From: Balneolia bacterium
GTDB lineage: Bacteria > Bacteroidota > Rhodothermia > Balneolales > Cyclonatronaceae
Length of the DNA: 49,161 nt
Assembly: GCA_022565795.1 (NCBI GenBank)
Contig: JAIUMA010000021.1
Location: forward strand, 1-49,161
Reading direction: 5' to 3'
The notes below the pieces were generated by a model. It saw nothing but the letters and a program-made list of their open reading frames with translations, ran no database searches and was not told the origin of the DNA. Shown here piece by piece: positions 34,347-41,550 of this stretch; positions within the stretch are counted from its first letter, which is position 1, and each line of letters starts with the position of its first letter. Made by a program: the position numbers and the translations under genes.

Positions 34347-34676
34347 ATGAATATTGAATCGTATCTCAATATTGGCAAGCAGCAAGTTAGCCCGAATCGC
34401 CTTGAAGAAATCAAAAAAGAACAGGTAGCAATAGACTTCGAAGAAATATTTGCCAAGCATTTAGTAAACGAACTGACTAAAGATTCTTTCAAATTTGCCG
34501 ATAACGGTAATAACGATACCTCGAACAATCTTTATCGTGAATTTGTGACCGATGCACTTGCAAGTGAACTCGCAGCACAGCGCAGGCTCGGCATGGCAGA
34601 TATGATTGAAAATTTCTGGAATAGTACTCCGGATCAAAACAGAACAAAACCTGAAGTACAGAATCATGATGCATAA
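34347..34676 (+). CDS. flgJ: FlgJ-type rod-binding/cap protein (single domain)
   Basis: A 109-aa protein matching only the N-terminal rod-binding domain of FlgJ: VAIDFEEIFAKHLVNELTKD and the YREFVTDALASELAAQRRLGMAD segment. The muramidase domain of the Salmonella protein is absent, so a separate enzyme must open peptidoglycan for the rod; none is seen in this window. The gene contains a sigma-28-type promoter (34478-34504) and overlaps the following flgN gene by about 11 bases. Confidence 0.88.
   Translation: MNIESYLNIGKQQVSPNRLEEIKKEQVAIDFEEIFAKHLVNELTKDSFKFADNGNNDTSNNLYREFVTDALASELAAQRRLGMADMIENFWNSTPDQNRTKPEVQNHDA
34478..34504 (+). promoter_or_regulatory. sigma-28 (FliA) promoter inside flgJ, driving flgN-flgK-flgL
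   Basis: TAAAGATT, 11 bases, GCCGATAA. This differs from the enterobacterial FliA consensus (TAAAGTTT-N11-GCCGATAA) at one base. The predicted start is near 34511, about 155 bases before flgN. It would give the filament-junction genes and their chaperone their own late promoter inside an earlier operon. Confidence 0.75.
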
Positions 34677-35178
34677 TAATCTACAGAATGAGAAAATTAT
34701 TGAGACTTTTAAGCCATTTGTGGGCAAAATTAACCAGACTCTTGATGCTCTCCTCGATGTAATGAATGCTCAGAAAGAAGCATTGTTAGCATCTAATGTG
34801 GAGCAAATTGAAGCATTAACAGAGCAGCACTCACAGCTTAGCCAGGATTTGAGGGAACAGGAAACCCGTTTTGTTACTGCGCTGCATTCGCATTTTGAAA
34901 TTGAAGCAGGGTCGGATATTAAATTGTCAAATCTTAAAACGTATTTTCCGGACTTAGCCGAATTGATTGATTCATGGAGAGAAACGTTAATTGAAAAGAC
35001 AATTCTGCTGCAGCAGAAGCACTATCAAATTGTACAGCTCTTTGAGTTTGCAATGCTTCGAAATGGCAATATGATGAAAACTATTTACTCGCTGCATAAT
35101 GAAAAGAATATGCAATACAGCGCTACAGGAAAAAGAGAGCATGTAGTGAGTGGTGTTGCAATTAATCAAAGGGTATAA
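34666..35178 (+). CDS. flgN: FlgN-like export chaperone
   Basis: About 170 aa from the ATG pair at 34666/34669 (an in-frame ATG at 34606 lies well inside flgJ and is unlikely). All-helical, with the FlgN pattern of a long N-terminal helix (LDALLDVMNAQKEALLASNVEQIEAL) followed by charged helices, and location directly before flgK and flgL, its expected clients. The C-terminus GVAINQRV fits the tail shared with two small unknown proteins of this cluster. Confidence 0.8.
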   Translation: MMHNNLQNEKIIETFKPFVGKINQTLDALLDVMNAQKEALLASNVEQIEALTEQHSQLSQDLREQETRFVTALHSHFEIEAGSDIKLSNLKTYFPDLAELIDSWRETLIEKTILLQQKHYQIVQLFEFAMLRNGNMMKTIYSLHNEKNMQYSATGKREHVVSGVAINQRV

Positions 35179-35183
35179 GCGAA

Positions 35184-36542
35184 ATGAGAACGCTCTTCGA
35201 AATTTCAAAAAGCGGTCTTCGTGCTGCCGAACGTTCACTTTCTGTAACTTCCAATAATATAGTTAACGCCGATACACCGGGTTACACCAGGCAGCGTATA
35301 GAGCAGTCTCCGATTGGAATGCAGAAAACAAATTTCCATGCCGGACTTGGTGTAAATATTACCGACGTAAGCCGCCTGCGTAACAGTATGAATGACATTC
35401 TGATGAATGACAAGCGACAGGATATGGCATTTATGCAGGAAAAGGCTAAAATATTTGAGCAGCTCGAGGCATCAATGGCTACCGACACAGGGGGAGACCT
35501 CGACCTGCGAATCAGCCGCTTTTTTGATGCTTTTTCATCGCTTTCGGCTGATCCTCAGGATTTGAGCGTGCGAAATAATCTTTTGAGTGAAGCTACCCAG
35601 CTGACTGCAAAATTCGGTGATTTGGATCGTGCTATTCAGCGCACCAGCGAACTTACGCGCGACTCTGCAATTCAGACTGTGAATTCGATCAATCTTATCC
35701 TTAAGGATGTCGAAAACCTCAACAACTCTATAAAACTTGCCCAGGCACAGGGAAATCCGGATTTAGCAGCCCTGGATAAGAGGGTTCAGAAGTTAGCAGA
35801 TCTTTCAAAACTGGTAGATTTTGAGTCTAACATTACCGATACGGGAGCCGTTGAAATTCAGATTGGTGGTATCAAAGTTCTGGACGAAACTCAGGCATCA
35901 TCACTTAAACCCGAGATCAATGACATTGGGAAGTCTTTTACGCTAAGGCTTCCGAACGGGAAGGCCGTATCGCCTACCGGTGGAAAGCTAGGGGCTGAAA
36001 TTGAAATGTATGAGAAGGCTATCCCGGACATGGGCAACAGGCTCGATCAGCTTGCTTCCACTATGGTTGATAGAATTAACAATATTCACATGCAGGGTTT
36101 TGGTCTGGATGATGCAACAAACAGAAACTTCTTCAACCCCGAGGGAGTATCTGCTTCAGATATGAGGGTGGACGAAGCTATTCTTGGCAATATCAACCAT
36201 ATTGCAGCATCTACGGAAAACGGAGAAGCCGGAAACGGTGAGCTTGCAATTCTTATGTCAGACTTGAGGAATCAGCCGGTACTTAATGGCAGAAAACTTG
36301 TTGACTCGGCCGTAAGTCTCATTTCATCCCCGGGGAGTACTTTGAGCAACCTCAGGTCTCAGATGGATACTCGTGAGGCCGAAATCAATATGCTGAATTT
36401 CCAGCAGGAGCGCGAAGCAGGCGTAAATATCGATGAAGAACTCAGCCAAATGATCAAATATCAAAACGCGTATCAGGGAGCAGCCAGAATCATGTCTTCT
36501 GCTCAGCAAATGTATGACACATTAATCGGGCTTGTGAGGTAA
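35184..36542 (+). CDS. flgK: hook-filament junction protein FlgK (HAP1)
   Basis: A 452-aa axial protein with N-terminal SVTSNNIVNADTPGYTRQRIE and C-terminal SGVNIDEEL-like sequence (AGVNIDEELSQMIKYQNAYQ) plus AARIMSSAQQMYDTLI, both diagnostic for FlgK. It connects hook and filament. It follows flgN by five bases and precedes flgL by four. Confidence 0.96.
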   Translation: MRTLFEISKSGLRAAERSLSVTSNNIVNADTPGYTRQRIEQSPIGMQKTNFHAGLGVNITDVSRLRNSMNDILMNDKRQDMAFMQEKAKIFEQLEASMATDTGGDLDLRISRFFDAFSSLSADPQDLSVRNNLLSEATQLTAKFGDLDRAIQRTSELTRDSAIQTVNSINLILKDVENLNNSIKLAQAQGNPDLAALDKRVQKLADLSKLVDFESNITDTGAVEIQIGGIKVLDETQASSLKPEINDIGKSFTLRLPNGKAVSPTGGKLGAEIEMYEKAIPDMGNRLDQLASTMVDRINNIHMQGFGLDDATNRNFFNPEGVSASDMRVDEAILGNINHIAASTENGEAGNGELAILMSDLRNQPVLNGRKLVDSAVSLISSPGSTLSNLRSQMDTREAEINMLNFQQEREAGVNIDEELSQMIKYQNAYQGAARIMSSAQQMYDTLIGLVR

Positions 36543-36546
36543 ATCA

Positions 36547-37440
36547 ATGAGAGTAACACAACAGCTTCTCTTCAGTAATTTCATGAGGGACATAAATAAA
36601 AACCGGGGCGAGATGGGTCGTATTCAGTCCGATCTCAGCAGCGGTAAAATGGTTAGGGTACCCTCCCAGGGGCCGGTAGAGTTTGAGAGAAGCCGCATTA
36701 TTGAAGAGAATATCCGCAAAGAAGAACAGTATCAGAATAATATTAGCACAGGTCTTCGTCATAGCCGTGCCGCGCAGGAAGCGCTTGACGAAACCCTGGA
36801 TAGATTGATAGAAATAAAGGGGGCTCTGGTTCAGGGTGCAACTGATACATCAAGCAGCAGCACCCGCCAGACCATGGCCCGCAAAATTGAGGGTATCAGA
36901 GATACCTTGGTAAATACTTTAAACTTAAGTTCCGGAGACAGATATTTGTTTGCCGGTACAAATAGTAGTCAGCCCCCGTTTGGATTAGATGAAGAAGCTG
37001 AAGGCGGCGTCTCAAACAGCAGCAGTACCTCAAATCCTAGGGTATTGGTAGCAGACGGAGTATCTCTGGATGTGAGCGTTAACGGAGTTGATCTGAGGGA
37101 TACCGGAGCAGGAGATCTTTTCGGGATTATAGATGATATTATAGCCGCACTTGATGCCAACGATACGGAAACTCTGAGCCAGCTGATGCCAAGTGCGGAC
37201 CGCGCAATTGAGCACGTCTCGAACGAGGCAGCTAAGGTGGGTATTAATATAAATCGTATGGATTTTCTGTTTGAACAATACGAGTCTTCAAAAATAAATC
37301 AGCGGGCTGAAGTTAGTAACTTGGTAGACACAGACTATGCAATGGCATTTTCTGAGTTACAAAGGAATCAAATTGCCTATGAATCTGCAATGGCGGTTCA
37401 TTCCACAATGTTCAGCAACACGCTTCTTAACTTTATTTAG
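36547..37440 (+). CDS. flgL: hook-filament junction protein FlgL (HAP3)
   Basis: A 297-aa flagellin-like protein: N-terminal VTQQLLFSNFMRDINKN and LSSGKMVRVPSQGPVEFERS, central RYLFAGTNSSQPPF and C-terminal DYAMAFSELQRNQIAYESAM. Shorter than flagellin and without variable domains, next to flgK, as FlgL should be. Confidence 0.95.
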   Translation: MRVTQQLLFSNFMRDINKNRGEMGRIQSDLSSGKMVRVPSQGPVEFERSRIIEENIRKEEQYQNNISTGLRHSRAAQEALDETLDRLIEIKGALVQGATDTSSSSTRQTMARKIEGIRDTLVNTLNLSSGDRYLFAGTNSSQPPFGLDEEAEGGVSNSSSTSNPRVLVADGVSLDVSVNGVDLRDTGAGDLFGIIDDIIAALDANDTETLSQLMPSADRAIEHVSNEAAKVGININRMDFLFEQYESSKINQRAEVSNLVDTDYAMAFSELQRNQIAYESAMAVHSTMFSNTLLNFI

Positions 37441-37501
37441 CACAGAGAGCTACAGATATAAGCGTATTAATTCGGCCTGATAACGTACTGTAAATAGAAA
37501 A

Positions 37502-38851
37502 ATGAAAAATCATCTTAGCGTTATACCCACCTCTGTTAAAAGCGATTATATCGATCTTGTTATTACGCTTAACAAAGGCACGAGAATCTTGCAAGATTCA
37601 TATATCGATGTAGTAAGCAGTATATTTTCTAGCGTGCGGATTTTTGCATTCAATTCGTGTAATACATGTAGGGAATTGCCCCAAAACGTTAGCCAGTTTG
37701 ATGTTAGCCACAAAAAAGGCAAGGCCGAATTGTGGAATGAGGAGCTGAGCAGAAGCGGTAGCCCATGGGTATTGTTTATTGAGGAAGGTGAAGAAATCGA
37801 CTTCCTGAGTCTTCCCTCTGAAAGCCGGCTTACAGAGGCGGAGTGGGTCCCCGTATTGGTTACTCAGCCTACCGGTGAAGAGTCATTTAAGCAGTTCTGC
37901 TTAGCACGGTTGGTTTGCAGAACTCGTGAAAAGGTATTTAGCGGTAAAAATATTCCGGATGCCACAAGATTCATGCTTAAAAAAGGCATCACCTTTTCCG
38001 ATAATGCGGTTCGTATTTTTACAGAGCAAAGCCCTTTCGGTCAGATTGATCAGTTTGATGAGCTTTCTCTTCAATCGTTTTCTCCTGAAGTTTATTTCCA
38101 GTTGGGTTATAAATATTTCAACGAGAGAAAGTATGTGATGGCCGCCGCGCAGTTCAGACATCTTCAAAAAAGTGATGAGCTCATGGCCGGTCAAAAACTG
38201 GCAACCATTAACGCTCTGGCCAGCTGCCACGTCGAATTATTTAAATGGGATAAGGCGGTTGAGATGGCCCAAAAATCTATAGCTGCAGAACCAAAGCAGT
38301 TTATGCCATACCTCATACTCTACAAAATTTTTGAGCTAAACAAACAATGGAGCGCGTCTCTGGAGATACTTGAGAAATACAGAGAAGTCCTGGAATCCGG
38401 TTCAAAGGCGAGTATTGATAAATTCATAAGCAAACAGGAAACCCTTTTTAAGCTGGGACAGCTTGCTATTAAAACGGGACAAAGGGATAAAGCTCTCAAG
38501 TATTATGATCTCTACTTCAGAGAGAAAACGGGAGATGTTGAACCTTGGCTTACAGAACGTCTGTTGGTGCTATCGATCGAGCTCAAAGACTATGTGAAAG
38601 CTATTTTGTACTTTGAGGAGCTTTTTGGCGACGCTGCGACAAGCGCTTCAGAGACTGATGTTCAGGAAAAAATGCATGAGCATCTATCCATGTTTATGGT
38701 TAACGGCTGGTATGAGTACCCTCACGGTATCTATCAACGTTTATATAAGCAAGACTCCTCAAATAGAGAATACCAAAGAAAACTAATCGTAACGCTTTCC
38801 AAGACAAACCAGTTTGCCGAGGCAAAAAAGCTTATTGCGAATTACTTCTAA
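37502..38851 (+). CDS. TPR protein with glycosyltransferase-2-like N-terminus
   Basis: A 449-aa soluble protein after flgL. The first about 190 residues look like a worn GT2 domain: YIDLVITLNKGTRIL near the start and SPWVLFIEEGEEID at the place where GT2 enzymes have the WVLFLDADE acidic motif. The Asp residues that bind metal are replaced by Glu/Gly, so activity is doubtful. From about residue 195 it is built of TPR-like helical repeats (VYFQLGYKYFNERKYVMAAA; DKAVEMAQKSIAAEPK). Given the TPR-OGT fusion at 43863, it may take part in flagellin modification or filament assembly. Inference only. Its stop overlaps the convergent regulator stop. Confidence 0.6.
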   Translation: MKNHLSVIPTSVKSDYIDLVITLNKGTRILQDSYIDVVSSIFSSVRIFAFNSCNTCRELPQNVSQFDVSHKKGKAELWNEELSRSGSPWVLFIEEGEEIDFLSLPSESRLTEAEWVPVLVTQPTGEESFKQFCLARLVCRTREKVFSGKNIPDATRFMLKKGITFSDNAVRIFTEQSPFGQIDQFDELSLQSFSPEVYFQLGYKYFNERKYVMAAAQFRHLQKSDELMAGQKLATINALASCHVELFKWDKAVEMAQKSIAAEPKQFMPYLILYKIFELNKQWSASLEILEKYREVLESGSKASIDKFISKQETLFKLGQLAIKTGQRDKALKYYDLYFREKTGDVEPWLTERLLVLSIELKDYVKAILYFEELFGDAATSASETDVQEKMHEHLSMFMVNGWYEYPHGIYQRLYKQDSSNREYQRKLIVTLSKTNQFAEAKKLIANYF

Positions 38852-40269
38852 AGCTGAAGTTGTTTAAGCTTGTTTCGGATTGTTCTGTCGGTAATACCTA
38901 GGATTTTTGCAGCTTTCTTTTGATTACCTCTGGTGTGTTCCATCGTTTTTTTGATGAGCTGAAGCTCCATATCTTCAATTGACATAAGAGGAATATCAGT
39001 AAGAAGCTCATTGGCCAGCTCAAAATCTACGTTAGAGAATATCTCGTTGTCTATATGCTCCTTATTGATTTTATTGCTGTCATGAGATAGAATTACGCCT
39101 CTATGAATTACGTTTTCAAGCTCACGGACATTGCCCCTCCATTCATGCTCCATGAAGTGGTCCATCAATTCAGCTGAAACCTCTTTTTTGTCAAACTGAT
39201 ACTGTTCGCAGTAAATGTTAATAAAATGATTGACCAGGCGAGGAATGTCGCTCTTTCTCTCGCGTAAAGGCGGAATGGTGATGGGAAAGACGTTAAGCCG
39301 GAAGTATAAATCTTCCCTGAATTTACCATCATTAATGGCTTGGGCGATATTTCTGTTGGAGGTGGCTATTATTCTAACGTCGGCCTGAATCGTTTTTTGG
39401 CTGCCAACCCTGTAAAATTCCCGCTCCTGTAAAACACGAAGCAGTTTAGCCTGCACGTTAATGTCAATTTCGGTAATCTCGTCGAGTAGGAGGGTCCCGC
39501 CCCGTGCTTCGTCAAAAGCACCTGTCCGATCGGTGATTGCACCAGTAAATGACCCCTTAACATGACCAAAAAGCGTGCTTTCCACGAGTTCTACCGGGAG
39601 GTTTGCACAATTAATCTTAACATAAGGCTTATCACTACGGTTACTCAGCTTATGAACCTGCCTTGCGAAAACTTCTTTACCGGTACCGCTGTCTCCCTGT
39701 ATGAAAATAGGAGCATTATTCGCAGCTATGCTTGGTAATATTTTGAGTAAACCTGCAACGGCCGGGTCATTACCAACGAATGTCTCATCAGTGTAAGCGG
39801 TTTGGGCTTTAGATGAGTTAGAGCCCAAACCATTCTTGGGAAGCGAGTTTCCGTTCAGACGCGGAGAGTCTTTAGCTGAATTTGAAACCATCTCTTCTTT
39901 GCGACTAAAGAATAATTTCACTCTTAAGGCGATTTCCTTAGCATTAAATGGTTTAGTAATATAGTCGAAGGCGCCTTTTTGCATGGCATTAACAGCGTGG
40001 CTCACATTGCCAAAGCCCGTCATGAGTATAACACCTATGTGAGGGTGATTGTCACTTATGTAATTGTGGAGCTCATCCCCGGTCATTTCGTTCATCTTTA
40101 CATCTGTTATTACTAAGTCGATGTTTTCCGATCCTTCGTCGGATAAAAAGTTTTTTGCATCAACCGGTGATGAAAATGGGGTCGTTTCATAGCCACTCAT
40201 TGAAAGGTGTTCGTCCATAAAACCAAGTAAAAGCTCGTCGTCATCGACGAGCAATATGCGTCCCTTCAT
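38848..40269 (-). CDS. FlrC/FleR-like sigma-54-dependent response regulator
   Basis: A 473-aa NtrC-family protein: receiver domain (phosphoacceptor Asp56 in VITDVKMNEMTG, Lys106 in ITKPF), AAA+ domain with Walker A GDSGTGKE (192-199), the sigma-54 contact loop GSFTGA (239-244, a Ser variant of GAFTGA), Walker B GGTLLLDE, arginine-finger region PLRERKSDIPRL, and a Fis-type HTH (KKAAKILGITDRTIRNKL). Location in the flagellar cluster, a sigma-54 promoter before flgB and fliS, and a soluble histidine kinase at 3250-4257 suggest it is the FlrC/FleR counterpart. Confidence 0.9.
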   Translation of the reverse strand: MKGRILLVDDDELLLGFMDEHLSMSGYETTPFSSPVDAKNFLSDEGSENIDLVITDVKMNEMTGDELHNYISDNHPHIGVILMTGFGNVSHAVNAMQKGAFDYITKPFNAKEIALRVKLFFSRKEEMVSNSAKDSPRLNGNSLPKNGLGSNSSKAQTAYTDETFVGNDPAVAGLLKILPSIAANNAPIFIQGDSGTGKEVFARQVHKLSNRSDKPYVKINCANLPVELVESTLFGHVKGSFTGAITDRTGAFDEARGGTLLLDEITEIDINVQAKLLRVLQEREFYRVGSQKTIQADVRIIATSNRNIAQAINDGKFREDLYFRLNVFPITIPPLRERKSDIPRLVNHFINIYCEQYQFDKKEVSAELMDHFMEHEWRGNVRELENVIHRGVILSHDSNKINKEHIDNEIFSNVDFELANELLTDIPLMSIEDMELQLIKKTMEHTRGNQKKAAKILGITDRTIRNKLKQLQL

Positions 40270-40499
40270 GCGATCTTGAATTAAACAATTGAAAATTGAG
40301 CCAGATGTAATGCGATGATTTATAAATGTGCTTCTGAAATCTTCGGATAGGCTAATTGTTATAAAAAAATTTATCAGCTAGCCCGAATGAGGTAGTTTGT
40401 TAATATCTCCCACTGATATCAATCTATCTATGTAAATCACAGCCTTAGCGCAAGGTTGTGATTCACTTATTAATATTCTATAGACATACTAATGAGTGG

Positions 40500-40558
40500 A
40501 AAATACTTTTAAAACCCAACCGCTATTTATTAAAATATCTTAATAAAGTGCGGTTGGG
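40500..40558 (-). terminator. long hairpin, second terminator of the fliS-fliD operon
   Basis: Arms CCCAACCGC (40515-40523) and GCGGTTGGG (40550-40558) continue, after a 2x2 mismatch, into TTTATTAA/TTAATAAA, giving a stem of about 19 positions with a six-base loop. On the minus strand it is followed by TTTTAAAAGTATTTT. It probably backs up the terminator at 40683-40737. Confidence 0.55.
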
Positions 40559-40682
40559 ATGCTCTAATATAAGAGTAAAAATTAAAATTATCTAACAGTG
40601 GATGAGTGTGAGACCCTTCTTGGTCCTCGGCTGGAAAGTAGAAGCTCTTTTCGGCATAAAAAATGATTTATAAAATGAGGCA

Positions 40683-40737
40683 ACAAAAAAAGCTACCATC
40701 CTGATACACTTTAGAAGTGATGCCAGTACGGTAGCTT
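40683..40737 (-). terminator. rho-independent terminator of the fliS-fliD operon
   Basis: Arms AAGCTACC (40690-40697) and GGTAGCTT (40730-40737) with further pairing inside (CACTT/AAGTG). On the minus strand the stem runs straight into TTTTTTT, a classic intrinsic terminator 67 bases after the last gene of the operon. Confidence 0.75.
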
Positions 40738-40803
40738 AATAATTAATTAGCGAAGAAAGCTGGAAAAGGAGCAGGAATTATCCGGTTGTTCTAATTTCAG
40801 CCA

Positions 40804-41169
40804 TTACTTAAGTATTTTATTGGCTATCTCTTCAAAGACAGAAGAGTCGTTGAGCAATTTGCCAATAGCGGTTTGTGCTGCCGCTTCGGGAGATATCTCC
40901 TTTGCCTTTTCATACTCCGTGATTTTAGCTTTCATAGACTTGAGTTTCTCAAAGGATGCTTCATCCAGTTTTGCCATTTCTATTTTTGCGAAGATTTTCT
41001 CGTTTTTTTGTCTGCTTTGATCCTGTAGAGAAACTTTATCTGTAAAAACGGTCCCGTCTTTAGAAGGGGACGATTGTACAGACTTATTACGCTGAGTCTG
41101 TTCTGAAGACTTCGCTTCGCTAAGCTGATTGCTTAATTTTGACGATATTTTATTGATATCTATAGACAT
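40804..41169 (-). CDS. putative FlgM-like anti-sigma-28 factor
   Basis: A 121-aa protein, last in the fliS-fliD operon. The N-terminal 60 residues are polar and likely disordered and contain TDKVSLQDQS, like the D-x-V-x-LS motif of FlgM. The C-terminal half is helical and ends EEIANKILK, like the terminal IAxKxL helix of FlgM. FlgM holds FliA inactive until it is exported through the finished hook. Similarity is by pattern only and the length is above the usual 90-100 aa. An alternative is an unrelated helical export substrate. Confidence 0.4.
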   Translation of the reverse strand: MSIDINKISSKLSNQLSEAKSSEQTQRNKSVQSSPSKDGTVFTDKVSLQDQSRQKNEKIFAKIEMAKLDEASFEKLKSMKAKITEYEKAKEISPEAAAQTAIGKLLNDSSVFEEIANKILK

Positions 41170-41172
41170 TGG

Positions 41173-41550
41173 TTACTTCGTATAATACGAAATTTCTGGT
41201 TTCGCTAAAAAGTGATATCCATCTTCTGCTTTGCGCTGTTTTTGTGCAGAAAACAGTTGGTCTTTATGGTTCTCCAATACGTCGGATATGACGTCTTTAA
41301 TCTTCTGGTTGATAACGATGAACTCATCAAAAAAGTGATTGAACAACTCTTTTTCCTCGTCCGAGAACTCATGGACGGGCTCATTTTGCAAATCAATCCC
41401 AAATTCATCGATATGGTCCTGTCGCTTAGACATTGTCTCCTGTATGTATCCGAAAGAGGGAGTTTCTTTGTTCAACTCTGTGAGAATATTATCGCTAAGA
41501 CTATTAATTATAGAAATTTGTTTCATTAGCGTTTTCATAAACGTAAGCAT
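41173..41550 (-). CDS. FliT-like small helical chaperone (putative)
   Basis: A 125-aa, mostly helical, acidic protein immediately after fliD (TAATG, one-base overlap) and three bases before the FlgM-like gene. The pattern (LTELNKETPSFGYIQETMSKRQDHIDEF) recalls FliT/FlgN-type chaperones, in which a short stretch ends in RQxLID. In fliD-fliS-fliT operons the third gene is the FliD chaperone. Internal ATGs at 41538 and 41526 may be the true start. Function inferred mainly from position. Confidence 0.5.
   Translation of the reverse strand: MLTFMKTLMKQISIINSLSDNILTELNKETPSFGYIQETMSKRQDHIDEFGIDLQNEPVHEFSDEEKELFNHFFDEFIVINQKIKDVISDVLENHKDQLFSAQKQRKAEDGYHFLAKPEISYYTK

Larger units (their letters stand above)
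40270..40803. other. 534-base intergenic region with two minus-strand terminators
   Basis: Lies between the FlrC-like gene and the end of the fliS-fliD operon. It holds two hairpins (40515-40558 and 40683-40737), both oriented to stop transcripts from the right. The part next to 40270 must contain the regulator's promoter, which I could not define. No ORF of note. Confidence 0.6.

Noticed and set aside
37978-38004. Sigma-28-like TAAAAAAG-N11-TCCGATAA inside the TPR gene
   Set aside because: The -35 is only an A run, the -10 has a mismatch, and there is no downstream plus-strand gene before the convergent regulator.
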